A stretch of DNA of 58,405 nucleotides from Chloroflexota bacterium (GCA_024277135.1 JAJRVV010000066.1:1-58405); one strand, 5' to 3'; positions 1 through 8,652 are shown, counted from the first letter of the stretch. Numbers and translations: made by a program. The notes: a model not told the origin generated them from the letters alone.

Positions 1-718
1 GGCCGATTAGAGCCGTATGCCAACCGGGTTGAATCGTCATGCCGAAGACCCAGGAGACAACCGTGTGGACGGTAATGACCAGCATCGCCATGAAAATCGC
101 CATGCCGTCCAACACTTTTTCCAGCCGATGGTACTGTTCCGGCCGTCCTTCCCAGCCCAGGGCCATGATTTCATACATACGGCGCTGCCAGCGGGGCGAC
201 TCGGTGAGCCTGTCCCGGCATAGGGCGATGTCCGGCAGCAGAGAGAGGTAGAAGAAGACCATGCTAGAAAACAGATAGAGGGATACGGCCGTAAAATCCC
301 ACAACAGCGGTGATTGGAAACGGCCGTAAATAATCACGTTCAAAATGCGTTCCGGCCGTCCCATGTCAATCACAATGCTGGCCACGCCAAAAGGCAGGCT
401 AAACAGCGTAATCGCCTCCGCCGCCCGCGTCAGCGGCTTGCGCCACTCCGCGCCCGACAGCCGCAAAATGGCCGAGATAAACGTGCCGGAGTGCGCCAGA
501 CCGATGAAAAAGACGAAGTTCGTCAGGTAAACGCCCCAGTACACCGGCCGATTCATGCCCGTCACGCCCAGGCCCAAGGTAAACTGCCGTACCCAGGCAT
601 AAACGCCCACTCCCATCAAAACCAACAAAATAATCCACAGCCAGCGATCACGTGTGGTGATGTGCTTCACAGGTTCTAAAACAACTTTTTCGTGTTTATT
701 ATATGGATGCCATGCCAT
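1..718 (-). CDS. NrfD/PsrC-type quinol-linked membrane subunit (partial, 3' end outside window)
   Basis: The frame is open from ATG 718 to the window edge, about 239 codons. It encodes long hydrophobic helices near residues 26-42 and 58-85 and more beyond. NRPVYWGVYLTNFVFFIG (residues 56-73), followed by GLAHSGTFISAILRL, is the usual start of NrfD-family proteins. These polytopic subunits exchange electrons between quinones and the iron-sulfur subunit of molybdoenzyme or Alternative Complex III systems. A GGAGGG ribosome site lies 8 nt before the ATG, inside the end of the ferredoxin gene, and only 4 nt separate the two genes, so they are co-transcribed. The C-terminal half cannot be seen, so the exact subfamily (PsrC, TtrC or ActC) stays open. 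Confidence 0.85.
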   Translation of the reverse strand, partial: MAWHPYNKHEKVVLEPVKHITTRDRWLWIILLVLMGVGVYAWVRQFTLGLGVTGMNRPVYWGVYLTNFVFFIGLAHSGTFISAILRLSGAEWRKPLTRAAEAITLFSLPFGVASIVIDMGRPERILNVIIYGRFQSPLLWDFTAVSLYLFSSMVFFYLSLLPDIALCRDRLTESPRWQRRMYEIMALGWEGRPEQYHRLEKVLDGMAIFMAMLVITVHTVVSWVFGMTIQPGWHTALIG

Positions 719-722
719 CAGT

Positions 723-1439
723 TTAGCCCTCCGTCAGGTAAATCGTCTTGGGTTCTGTGCCCGCTTCTTCGAGCAAACGGAAAGCGCGGCGATCCTGAGA
801 TAGACGCGAAACCATCGAATTAGGATCCTCTAGATCGCCAAAGAAGCGAGCTTTGCCGGTGCAGGTTTGTACGCAGGCTGGTACATATTCGTCAGGCCGA
901 AAATCGCGCGCCTCAGCCTCGGCTCTGGCCCGCGCCTTGTGCAGGCGGTGAATACAGTAGGTGCATTTTTCCACCACACCCTTGGGGCGAATAGCCGGCC
1001 CTTCCAGGTCGCCCCGGCCGGCAACCCGATCCGGGTTCAGGTGCTGCTCCAGCCCTGGCTCCCATGTCGGCTTGTACCAGTTAAAGTAGCGCACGCCGTA
1101 GGGGCAGGCGACGGTGCAGAAACGGCAGCCGATGCAGCGGGCATAGTTCTGCCGCACAATGCCTTCCTCGTCCTGGTACGTAGCCTGCACCGGGCACACC
1201 TTAACGCAGGGCGGATTTTCGCAGTGCATACAAGGGCGCGTCAGGAATTTTGCCTTGTCGCTGGCGATGTCGCCCTCTTCAGCCCGCAACGGAAAAACCT
1301 CGTTCCACAACATTTCGCGGCCGAGTTCCGCCTCCTCCGGGGAGACAATTGGCGTGTTGTTTTCGAAGCGGCAGGCGATACTGCATCCCTGGCAGGCAAC
1401 ACACTTGTCTAAATCTATAACCATTGACCATCTTGCCAT
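723..1439 (-). CDS. Four-cluster [4Fe-4S] ferredoxin subunit (DmsB/PsrB/TtrB type)
   Basis: 238 residues, the usual size of the electron-transfer subunit of complex iron-sulfur molybdoenzymes. Four cysteine groups are visible: CVACQGCSIAC (about residue 14), CMHCENPPCVKVCP (about 70), CIGCRFCTVACPYG (about 102), and CTYC (about 155) with a later CVQTC. These fit four cubane clusters carrying electrons between the Mo subunit and the NrfD membrane protein. The ATG at 1439 has a GAGGT site 6 nt upstream. No signal peptide is present; such subunits are normally exported bound to the Tat-dependent catalytic partner. It sits between the catalytic subunit gene (ending 1504) and the NrfD gene. The spacer before it is a heptamer repeat. 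Confidence 0.93.
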   Translation of the reverse strand: MARWSMVIDLDKCVACQGCSIACRFENNTPIVSPEEAELGREMLWNEVFPLRAEEGDIASDKAKFLTRPCMHCENPPCVKVCPVQATYQDEEGIVRQNYARCIGCRFCTVACPYGVRYFNWYKPTWEPGLEQHLNPDRVAGRGDLEGPAIRPKGVVEKCTYCIHRLHKARARAEAEARDFRPDEYVPACVQTCTGKARFFGDLEDPNSMVSRLSQDRRAFRLLEEAGTEPKTIYLTEG

Positions 1440-1454
1440 GATGTAACCTCAGTT

Positions 1455-1503
1455 CAATTAGCAATTAGCAATTAGCAATTGACAATTCACAATTGACAAT
1501 TCT
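1455..1503. repeat. Heptanucleotide tandem array, 7 units (CAATTAG/CAATTGA)
   Basis: Seven consecutive 7-mers of the form CAATTNN fill most of the spacer between the ferredoxin and molybdoenzyme genes and end exactly at the stop codon of the latter (1504). The unit resembles cyanobacterial STRR heptamers. The CAATTG palindromes can pair locally. Confidence 0.85.
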
Positions 1504-3894
1504 TCAGGCTGCATATACCTTCACCCGCGTATTGGTGAAGGAAGCCAATCCGGTAAACGGCTCGCTGGCCGGGCTCAGGATTTCCAGACCATTAACGCCG
1601 CGATCTTTGGCCCAACGGCCGATCGCTTTATGTCCCTGGTTGTGGGGGATGGCAATCACATCTGGCAGCAGACTCTTGACCAGCCGCAGCCTCGTTTGCA
1701 GTTTGCCGAAAGGGGTTTCTACCCAAACCTGCTGTTTGTTCTCCAGTCCCAGTTCATGCGCCGTTTCCGAGTTCATTTCCACCCAACTGCCCCACCGTTC
1801 GCCAACGACCATGCCGCTGATTTCCTGCAAGGTAGGCAGATTGGCGTTGTAGCTGTACGGCCCCAGGCTCATCAACGTGACCACGTTCAGGACGAAGGGG
1901 TATTCTGCTTCGTCGCCGACGTAGGGTACGTCCTCGTGATGAGGCAGGAACAGGGCGTCGCCGCTCACGCCGGGGTTTAGGGCTGCCAGTTCTTCGCTGC
2001 TCAGATCGCCTAGGATGCAGCTAAGTTCACGGCTGTAGAAGTCGAAACGGCCGTCTCGCGGCGCGCGCTGTCGGTCCGAACCAACCACTTCATTAATCCA
2101 CTTCTCGCTGCCCCGGCGGGCAAAGCGGTAGCCCGGCGTCATCCACACGCCCAAATCAGTCAGTGTCTGCCAATCTGTGCCAATATTTTGCAAACGGAAT
2201 TGCAACACTTCCTCAAACGACTTCCAGGGGAATGCAGCCGCCACCGGGCCGCCCATCTCATGAGCCACCTGAAGGAAGAAATCGGCCGTGTTCATCGTGT
2301 CGTGCAATGGCGGCAGCACCGGCTGGCGCAGCCCCACTCCAGGGTAGCCTAGCCCTTCAAAGTAATCATCCTGCCATCGTTCCAGGAATGTCGGTTCCGG
2401 CAGTATCAGGTCAGCGTACTGTGCCGATTCATCCATAAATGTGGCAAAGGAGACGATAAACGGAATCTTATCAAACGCCCGGATGAACTTTTCGCCCCCC
2501 GGCGTCCCGTAAACCGGATTGGCGTCGTAAAGGAACAACGCTTCCACCGGATAGCCATCCAGTACGCGGTCGGCCACAGCCTGGTAAGCGTGACGGCCAA
2601 CCGGGAACACTGTCCCCGCGCCATCAACTCGTTCTGCTTCCCGCCCCGCTTCCGCTACGGAATCGCTGGATAGTTCCGGCCAGTCCGGGCAGGCTGGGTA
2701 ACGCTGCACCTGGACGCCGCCAGGCACATCAATGTTGCCCACCAGCGCGTTCAGACAATGGATGGCCATGGCCGTGGCCACGCCGTTTAAACTGCCGTTC
2801 AGCAAGCCACCCTTGGCCGGCATAATGGCGACGGCCGGCCGGTTGCCGGCAAATTCGCCGGCAATTCGGGAAATGGTGGTGGCCGGTACGCCCGTAATTT
2901 GCTCTACCCGGCGCGGATCAAAGTTTTCCAGCACGTAATTCTTGAACCCTTTATGTTCCTTGCCGTCGTCGTCCTTAAAATCTTCAAAGCCAAAGGCATA
3001 GTTGCCGATAAACTCAGAGTCGAAGCGGCCTGTTTTGATGATGACATTGGCCATGCCCATTGCCAACGCGCCATCTGTGCCCGGATTGACGGCAATCCAT
3101 TCATCTGCTTTGGCTCCGGTCACGCCCTGTCGCGGATCAAAGACGACCACCTTGCCTCGGGTAGCCCGACCCCGGCGCATGTAAGAGAGGCCGGAAACCA
3201 TGCGTTGCACCGAACGGCCGCCTTCCAGCAAACTGGCGCCAAAACTAATCACATAATTGCTATTTTCTAAATCGTAAGCAGGTAAATCATAGATACCCTG
3301 CGTAAACAGGTTGCCTAACTTGGCCGCTTCAAGATTCAAGCTGTCGTGGGAAACAACATTGGGCGAGCCGACGGCATGCATAAATCGTTGCAAAAAGCCG
3401 CGCATCTGGCCCCGCGTTTCACCGTAGAGTAGGGCGGCCCGCTCCGGATAACTGGAGTCACGCAGCCCGCTTAATTTATCTGCCACCATTTTTGCCGCTT
3501 CATCCCAACTGATCGTTTCCCATTCCCCCGCTCCCCGCTCGCCAACGCGCCGCATAGGGCCGGTGAGCCGGTCGGGGTTGTAAAGCAGTTCCGGGGCAGC
3601 CTGTCCCTTGGGACAGAGCGCGCCCACATTGGTCGGGTGCATCGGGCTGCCTTCCAGTTTGACCAGATTACCATCGGCGATGCGGGCCAACATGCCGCAG
3701 CCGCTGGGGCACATCAGGCAGACAGTGGGGACAATGCGTTCGTTTGCGGCCGTTTCCAACCATACGGCTGATTTCGGATCGGCCGCCAGACGGGTTAACA
3801 AACGCGGGGCCGTGGTCAACATAGCGGCCGTGCCCATGACGCCGGCCGACATGCGTAAAAATTTTCGGCGTGAAAGTGTGTCATTCATGCTCAT
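1504..3894 (-). CDS. Tat-exported Mo-bisPGD oxidoreductase catalytic subunit (CISM family, PsrA/TtrA-like)
   Basis: About 796 residues. The N-terminus SRRKFLRMSAG is a twin-arginine signal, predicting export. CLMCPSGCG, with a fourth cysteine in GALCPKGQ, binds a [4Fe-4S] cluster at residues 60-100, as in DMSO-reductase-family enzymes. The molybdopterin regions (GSPNVVSHDSLN, SFGASLLEGG, YDANPVYGTPGG, LPEPTFLERW) follow in family order, with the C-terminal dinucleotide-binding domain closing the protein. The Mo ligand is not obvious; SHDSLN occupies the place where a Cys, Ser or Asp is expected, so the substrate cannot be named. The upstream in-frame GTG at 3912 would overlap the previous gene. 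GGAGG 9 nt before ATG 3894 supports the start used here. It forms one unit with the cytochrome, ferredoxin and NrfD genes. Confidence 0.92.
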   Translation of the reverse strand: MSMNDTLSRRKFLRMSAGVMGTAAMLTTAPRLLTRLAADPKSAVWLETAANERIVPTVCLMCPSGCGMLARIADGNLVKLEGSPMHPTNVGALCPKGQAAPELLYNPDRLTGPMRRVGERGAGEWETISWDEAAKMVADKLSGLRDSSYPERAALLYGETRGQMRGFLQRFMHAVGSPNVVSHDSLNLEAAKLGNLFTQGIYDLPAYDLENSNYVISFGASLLEGGRSVQRMVSGLSYMRRGRATRGKVVVFDPRQGVTGAKADEWIAVNPGTDGALAMGMANVIIKTGRFDSEFIGNYAFGFEDFKDDDGKEHKGFKNYVLENFDPRRVEQITGVPATTISRIAGEFAGNRPAVAIMPAKGGLLNGSLNGVATAMAIHCLNALVGNIDVPGGVQVQRYPACPDWPELSSDSVAEAGREAERVDGAGTVFPVGRHAYQAVADRVLDGYPVEALFLYDANPVYGTPGGEKFIRAFDKIPFIVSFATFMDESAQYADLILPEPTFLERWQDDYFEGLGYPGVGLRQPVLPPLHDTMNTADFFLQVAHEMGGPVAAAFPWKSFEEVLQFRLQNIGTDWQTLTDLGVWMTPGYRFARRGSEKWINEVVGSDRQRAPRDGRFDFYSRELSCILGDLSSEELAALNPGVSGDALFLPHHEDVPYVGDEAEYPFVLNVVTLMSLGPYSYNANLPTLQEISGMVVGERWGSWVEMNSETAHELGLENKQQVWVETPFGKLQTRLRLVKSLLPDVIAIPHNQGHKAIGRWAKDRGVNGLEILSPASEPFTGLASFTNTRVKVYAA

Positions 3895-3896
3895 CG

Positions 3897-4481
3897 TTAA
3901 TTGCCTCCACACTTTTCTGCGCCCGGAGCCGGCTCGCAGGTGAATTCGGCCGGCGGCAGCGGATAACTCGGCGGCTGCGGCTCAATTTGGCCGGAAGCAA
4001 TCCCGGCCGCGAATGTAACTAATGCATCTAACTGCGTGTCTGTCAACTGCCCTTCAAACCCAGGCATGCCGCTGCGCTCCCGGCCGCGCAGAATCGTGGA
4101 ACGCACTTTGGACTCCCGTACGCCAGTACCGGTGATAGCCACGCCGAATAGGCCTTCGCCAGCCAATCCATGACAACCGGCGCAGGCAATGTCGTATAAT
4201 TCGGCGCCGTCTTCCACGCCGGGCGCAATGGGTACGTCCAATGCGGGCATGGCGTCCGGGCGGCCCTGGGCGGCCCAGAGGAGGCCGCTCAAAGTGCGTG
4301 GGCCGCCGCCGCCGGGGTTGACGTGGCAAGCGCCACAAGCCTCACCGGTACGAGCCGCATATTCAGGCAGGGCATGGGCGGGGCGTTCTTTTGTCATCAA
4401 CCCGGTGACAAAAATCGTCCCCACAGCCAGCAAGATCAGCGCGCTCACTTGCAAAGTTTTGACGAAGTTCGCTTTTTTCAT
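3897..4481 (-). CDS. Membrane-anchored or exported cytochrome c with two CxxCH motifs
   Basis: 194 residues. A hydrophobic N-terminal segment (residues 12-28) is a signal or anchor. Two haem c motifs are present: CGACH (about residue 48) and CAGCH (about 95). The second lies in a typical class I cytochrome domain that continues to GMPGFEGQLTDTQLDALVTF, where the Met is the likely sixth ligand. The C-terminal tail contains two further cysteines (TCEPAPGAEKC). It probably passes electrons between the tetraheme lipoprotein or an external partner and the molybdoenzyme encoded 2 nt downstream. AAGGTG lies 4 nt before the ATG. A strong terminator-like hairpin separates it from the tetraheme gene, so its expression may be partial read-through. 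Confidence 0.88.
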   Translation of the reverse strand: MKKANFVKTLQVSALILLAVGTIFVTGLMTKERPAHALPEYAARTGEACGACHVNPGGGGPRTLSGLLWAAQGRPDAMPALDVPIAPGVEDGAELYDIACAGCHGLAGEGLFGVAITGTGVRESKVRSTILRGRERSGMPGFEGQLTDTQLDALVTFAAGIASGQIEPQPPSYPLPPAEFTCEPAPGAEKCGGN

Positions 4482-4503
4482 AGCACACCTTTGTAATCCA
4501 CAG

Positions 4504-4537
4504 AAAAAAGGGATGGGGGGAAAGATCCCCCCATCCC
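4504..4537 (-). terminator. Intra-operon Rho-independent terminator/attenuator
   Basis: A perfect 12-bp stem (4510-4521 with 4526-4537, loop AAGA) is followed on the minus strand by six T (4504-4509). It lies between the tetraheme lipoprotein gene and the cytochrome gene, so most transcripts may stop after the first gene. No promoter was recognised in the 22 nt left before the next start codon. Confidence 0.85.
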
Positions 4538-4563
4538 CAGAAGACGCTTATTCTAAAATCTCT

Positions 4564-6054
4564 TTATTCTGCCGGCAGTGTTTGGGCATAGGCCAGAATG
4601 TTGATGAGGTCATCGATACTCCAACCCATTTCACGACCTTGCAACATGTGGGTGCCCGGTTGGCCGTTGAGCGCCTTATGCAGGAACTCCCAGGGGTTGT
4701 CGTTAGCAATCGTGCCCACGTATTCGGGATCGCTCTCGTCGCCGAACATAATAGCCTTGCCGTCATCACCATGGCACTCGCCGCACTCTTCGTAGAACGC
4801 TTCGCCTGCATCTGGGTCGCCGTTCACAGTTTTGTCACTGTTGATGTAAGGCGATGTGTCGGTAAGGCCGTCCTGAATAAAGGCAACCATCAATTCCATC
4901 GCGCCTTCATCGAAGTACGGGGAGAAGTCATGGTCAGCATTGGCGCTGCCATCCAGCCAGGCAACGATTTCCGCAGCAGACATGGAACTGGCGTCTGCGA
5001 TACCGGCGAAACCGGTCTGGTGGGAGCCGGAGCCATAGGCGCCGTCCACACCCTGGTAATCCCAGCCGTGGCATTCCTTGCAACGCCAGGTGTCGGCGCC
5101 GCTGCGTTCGTTACTGTCTTGGGTGGCCCACAAGGGCATGTCGCCTTCCGGCGCGTCCATGTCCAACGCTTTCCACCATTTGTCATACATGATGCCGCCG
5201 TTGGAAACCAGCGGGGCTTCGGGTAATGTTTGGACGTAAGCCAGCAAAGCGGCGATTTCCTCATCCGACCAACCGGCGTCTACGGCCGACATCATATCAG
5301 TGCCGGGCTGGCCGACGCGGATTTTGTGCAGCGCTTCCCAGGGGTTGCCGGCGGCGAGGCCGCCAACGTATTCGGGATCGTTCACAGCGGTGTGGAAGTT
5401 ACGGGCCAGACCTTCGGGGCCATGGCAGTCAGCGCATTCCCCAAATAATTCTTCGCCCAGAGCTACGTCGCTGCTGACCGGCGTTTTATCAGTATTAACA
5501 TAAACTGACATGTCAGCCATTTCTTCGCTGATGAAGATGGCCAGGTCGGTGAGGGCCTGCTCGTCCATGACGGCCGAGAAGTCGTGGTCGGCGTTGGTCG
5601 AACCCTGGAGCATACCCAAAATTTCGCTGGGATCGCTTCCGGCCAGGTCAAGGATGCCAGCGAAGCCAGTCGTATGCGAGCCGCTGCCATACGCGCCATC
5701 TACGCCTTTGTAATCCCATCCATGACACTCTTTACAACGCCAAGTGTCGGCGCCACTGCGGGTATTGCTGTCCTGAGTGGCCCACAGGGGATGATCTGCG
5801 GTCGGTTCATCCACGCCAGCTACTTTCCACCATTTGTCATAAAGCATACCGCCGCGGAGCGGGTCGCCAAACAGTTCCACGACGGGGGCTTCAGTGGGCT
5901 GTTCGGCCGGGGCCTCAGTGGGCTGTTCGGCCGGGGCTTTAGTCGGAGCCGGGGCTTCGGTAGCGGCTGGTTCCTCGCTGCCACCGCAAGCGACCAGCGC
6001 CAGGGCCAGGATCATAGCCAACGCCAGCAAGATGCTAAAAGATTTTTTCGACAT
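4564..6054 (-). CDS. Tetraheme cytochrome c lipoprotein built from an internal duplication
   Basis: 496 residues. The signal peptide ends in the lipobox LVAC (Cys about 23), followed by a linker with repeated APAEQPTE. Two copies of a roughly 210-residue module follow. Each begins MYDKWWK and contains PLWATQDSN, ADTWRCKECHGWDY, a GAYGSGSH stretch and a second haem motif (CADCHG in copy 1, CGECHG in copy 2). Each module then ends with a NPWE-LHK stretch and an AY-QTLP motif. That gives four CxxCH haem sites in a surface lipoprotein. It probably delivers electrons to, or takes them from, the molybdoenzyme complex encoded downstream. GGAGG precedes the ATG by 8 nt. The first gene of the operon lies next to the phased repeat array and the divergent two-component system. 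Confidence 0.9.
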   Translation of the reverse strand: MSKKSFSILLALAMILALALVACGGSEEPAATEAPAPTKAPAEQPTEAPAEQPTEAPVVELFGDPLRGGMLYDKWWKVAGVDEPTADHPLWATQDSNTRSGADTWRCKECHGWDYKGVDGAYGSGSHTTGFAGILDLAGSDPSEILGMLQGSTNADHDFSAVMDEQALTDLAIFISEEMADMSVYVNTDKTPVSSDVALGEELFGECADCHGPEGLARNFHTAVNDPEYVGGLAAGNPWEALHKIRVGQPGTDMMSAVDAGWSDEEIAALLAYVQTLPEAPLVSNGGIMYDKWWKALDMDAPEGDMPLWATQDSNERSGADTWRCKECHGWDYQGVDGAYGSGSHQTGFAGIADASSMSAAEIVAWLDGSANADHDFSPYFDEGAMELMVAFIQDGLTDTSPYINSDKTVNGDPDAGEAFYEECGECHGDDGKAIMFGDESDPEYVGTIANDNPWEFLHKALNGQPGTHMLQGREMGWSIDDLINILAYAQTLPAE

Positions 6055-6195
6055 TATTCAATCCTCCTAACAATTTTGGAAAAGGTTTTAAGAGCCGAGG
6101 CTTTATTGTTTCAAGTCTTAACAGAGCGTTTCGGCAAACCGCCTGTCATCCCAGCACATTAACGAATCATTAGTGAAAATGGTAACACAATTGCC

Positions 6196-6244
6196 TGTCA
6201 CAAGTTGTCGCAGGGATGTAGCAGAGTGTCGCAAACGTGTCCAG
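6196..6244. promoter_or_regulatory. Five helically phased TGTCGCA-type direct repeats (OmpR/PhoB-like operator array)
   Basis: TGTCACA 6196, TGTCGCA 6206, TGTAGCA 6217, TGTCGCA 6227 and TGTCCAG 6238 are spaced 10, 11, 10 and 11 bp, one DNA turn each. Another CTGTCAT lies at 6143. Direct repeats of 7 bp every 11 bp are the architecture bound by PhoB/OmpR-family regulators, and such a regulator is encoded at 7409. The array lies between the divergent respiratory operon and the kinase gene. A weak -10 (TACCAT, minus strand, 6184-6179) lies 11 bp away on the operon side. Confidence 0.65.
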
Positions 6245-6324
6245 ATCGGCGGGGTCATACCCAATTTTGACCCGCGCCCGTTATAATGGAAGCAATGATC
6301 GGAAACATTGAAAGCAGAGGGGTT

Positions 6325-7431
6325 ATGATTGACTCTAAGCAACATGCATCGGCGCAGGAAAGGGCGTTGTTTTTACGCCGCGTGAATCAAGTTCGCTTCG
6401 CACTGCCCTTACTCTTGTATATTGTGGTCGTCGCCTACGAGGTACAGGAACATTGGATCAAGAAGCAAACGATTGGGTTTGACATTAATCTGACGGCGGA
6501 AGTGCTTTTTTTTGGGATCATGGGGCCGACGGCCGTCTTCCTCGTTCTCTCATATATTCTGCGGCTGTTGCAGCGAGAGGTAGCCACAGCGAACGAATTG
6601 GAAGCGTTAAATCGAAATCTAGAAGTCGTCGTCGCCGAGCGCACGGAAACGCTGGCGTTGCGTAACGCGGAACTGGCGGCGGCCAATACCGAATTACAGC
6701 AAGTGGATCAGATGAAATCAGATTTTGTATCGCTGGTCAGCCATGAACTGCGCGCCCCATTGACAACGCTGAACGGCGGCCTGGAGTTGGCCCTGCAGGA
6801 GGTGTCGGAAATGTCGCCCCAATCACGCCGCATCCTGGAAGTGATGACGCGGGAAAGCGCCCGTCTGACGCAGTTGGTGCAAACGATTTTGGATGTATCG
6901 CAGTTGGATGCGGGCAAGTTGTCGCTGAATCTAGGGCCGGTAGCGGTGATGCCGCTGTTACAGCGGTCGGTTGACGTTCTTTTCCCGCGTAAAGAGCGCC
7001 CAATTATCTGGCAAACAACGCGCCATTTGCCGCCTTTGTGGGCGGATGAAACGTATGTGGAAGAGATTGTGCGCAATTTACTTCACAATGCGCAACGGTA
7101 TTCGCCACCGGGCACGCCCATTGTCATTGAAACCGAATCGGCCGGCGATTGGGTTAACATCTCGATAATAGATCGCGGGCCGGGTATCCCATTGGCACAG
7201 CAAAAACATATTTTTGATCGCTTTTACCGCCGGGCGGAGCGAGATCGGGTGACGGACCCTGGTTGGGGATTGGGCCTCTATTTTGCCAGGGCGCTGGCGG
7301 AAGAACAGGGCGGCGCGCTCACCGTGACGTCGCCGGTTTACGAGGCGGCCGACGCCCCAGGCGCGCGGTTTACCTTAAAATTGCCGGTGACGGCCGAGGT
7401 GCCAGACGATGGCGAAGTTGTTGCTAATTGA
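6325..7431 (+). CDS. Membrane sensor histidine kinase
   Basis: About 368 residues from ATG 6325. Two transmembrane helices (roughly residues 22-38 and 58-80) flank a very short external loop, so there is no periplasmic sensor domain. A coiled coil rich in Asn/Glu/Ala leads to the dimerisation domain with the phosphoacceptor SHELRAPL. The ATPase domain shows NLLHNAQRYSP (N box), DRGPGIP (G1) and GWGLGLYFAR (G2). ATGs at 6286 and 6295 are in frame, but 6286 overlaps a TATAAT box (6282-6287). AGAGGGG lies just before 6325, so the later start is preferred. It overlaps the response regulator gene by 23 nt. It probably controls the divergent respiratory operon, to judge from position. Confidence 0.9.
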   Translation: MIDSKQHASAQERALFLRRVNQVRFALPLLLYIVVVAYEVQEHWIKKQTIGFDINLTAEVLFFGIMGPTAVFLVLSYILRLLQREVATANELEALNRNLEVVVAERTETLALRNAELAAANTELQQVDQMKSDFVSLVSHELRAPLTTLNGGLELALQEVSEMSPQSRRILEVMTRESARLTQLVQTILDVSQLDAGKLSLNLGPVAVMPLLQRSVDVLFPRKERPIIWQTTRHLPPLWADETYVEEIVRNLLHNAQRYSPPGTPIVIETESAGDWVNISIIDRGPGIPLAQQKHIFDRFYRRAERDRVTDPGWGLGLYFARALAEEQGGALTVTSPVYEAADAPGARFTLKLPVTAEVPDDGEVVAN

Positions 7432-8113
7432 CGATGACATAGGCCTGACAGAACTGTTGGGGGATTTCCTGACACAGCAGGGGCATACCATTGTGGTGGC
7501 GCATGACGGCCGTGAAGGATTACGGCAGTTATTCACACACCAGCCAGATATGGCTGTGTTGGATGTGACCATGCCTCACCGCGATGGATGGGACACGCTG
7601 GAACGTATCCGAGAAGTATCAGAGTTGCCCATTATTATGCTGACGGCCCGGGATGAAGAGTCGGATATTTTGCGCGGTTTTGCTCTGGGCGCAGATGATT
7701 ATGTGACCAAGCCATTTTCGTTTGCCCAATTATCGGCCCGGATCAAAGCCGTGCTGGCCCGCACTGGACATGCGCCGGCGGATGAACAGACCCAACTACA
7801 ATATGGCGGGTTGGAAGTTGATCTCAGCGCCAAGCGCGTCTGGCGCGATGGCAAAATTATTTCGCTGACGCCGACAGAGTTTAAGCTGCTGGCGGCCCTC
7901 ATGCGGCGCGCCGGCGAGGTTGTATCTCCAGAAGAACTTGTGAGCGAAGTGTGGGGAGAGCAATACGCAGGCGAAATCGGGCATGTGCGCCGCTATATCT
8001 GGCATTTACGAAAAAAGATTGAGTTAGATATGGAAAACCCGCGCTACGTTCACAATGAGCGCGGGTTTGGGTATCGTTTTCAAGTGGTCAGTGGGGAAGA
8101 TGAAGAGGAGTAA
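7409..8113 (+). CDS. OmpR/PhoB-family response regulator
   Basis: 234 residues. The receiver domain (1-120) has the acidic pair in LLIDDD, the phosphorylated Asp in AVLDVTMP (about residue 52), the Thr in MLTARDE and the Lys in TKPFSF. The C-terminal winged-helix domain (about 130-225) includes LTPTEFKLLAAL and the recognition helix region VRRYIWHLRKKIE, then the YVHNERGFGYRF wing. The start lies inside the kinase gene, so translation is coupled. It is the natural candidate to bind the phased repeats at 6196-6244. It ends 21 nt from the convergent gene at 8135, with no clear terminator between. Confidence 0.95.
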   Translation: MAKLLLIDDDIGLTELLGDFLTQQGHTIVVAHDGREGLRQLFTHQPDMAVLDVTMPHRDGWDTLERIREVSELPIIMLTARDEESDILRGFALGADDYVTKPFSFAQLSARIKAVLARTGHAPADEQTQLQYGGLEVDLSAKRVWRDGKIISLTPTEFKLLAALMRRAGEVVSPEELVSEVWGEQYAGEIGHVRRYIWHLRKKIELDMENPRYVHNERGFGYRFQVVSGEDEEE

Positions 8114-8134
8114 GACGGCCGTATCATCTACAAC

Positions 8135-8602
8135 TCATTCCGCGGCCGTTTCCTCTGGCGTATCCACCTGCACCTTATGCAAACCATTCTGCACCACCGA
8201 CAGCGACCGCAGCAAATCCTCTTCCAGCTTCGCCAACACATCCACCACATACACATCCGCATCCTGACGTAAGGCTTCCGCATCCCGCCGCGCCCGTTCC
8301 AGAATGTTGTTCGCCCGCTGCTGCGCCGACGCCGTCACCGAATCCCGGCTCACCAGCTCCGCCGCCTCCTGCTTCGCCAACCCCCGAATCCGGCCCGCCT
8401 CCTCCTTCGCCTGCGCCAAAATCCGGTCCTTCTCCGCTTCAATGCGGTTCGCCCGCTTTATCTCCTCAGGCACAGAGACCCGCATCTGATCAACCGCGCT
8501 AAAAATTCGGTCTTCGCTCACCAGCAGATAGGCGCTCAGCGGCACCCGGGCGCTTTCATTTAGAATCTGTTCCAACCGATCAACCAGATGTTGAATATCC
8601 AT
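8135..8602 (-). CDS. Conserved coiled-coil protein, function unknown
   Basis: 155 residues. After an N-terminal region (1-50, MDIQHLVDRLEQIL) there is a long charged helix rich in Glu, Ala, Arg and Lys (about 50-125: EEIKRANRIEAEKDRILAQ and onward), reminiscent of the stalk b subunit of F0 ATPases or DivIVA-like proteins. There is no signal peptide or membrane helix. The second ATG (8602) is preferred over 8605 because GGGGTGA then has a usable spacing. It lies downstream of coaD, separated by a heptamer-repeat spacer. No function can be assigned. Confidence 0.75.
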   Translation of the reverse strand: MDIQHLVDRLEQILNESARVPLSAYLLVSEDRIFSAVDQMRVSVPEEIKRANRIEAEKDRILAQAKEEAGRIRGLAKQEAAELVSRDSVTASAQQRANNILERARRDAEALRQDADVYVVDVLAKLEEDLLRSLSVVQNGLHKVQVDTPEETAAE

Positions 8603-8652
8603 CATTTCACCCCATCAATAAACCTACGCAGCCGATGACGAAAAACCGGGGT

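Noticed and set aside
3895..3912. GTG start at 3912 for the molybdoenzyme
   Set aside because: It overlaps the preceding gene and lies on the ribosome site GGAGG that serves ATG 3894.
6267..6287. TTGACC / TATAAT promoter for the histidine kinase
   Set aside because: The spacer is only 9 bp; the -10 may be real but needs another -35 or an activator.
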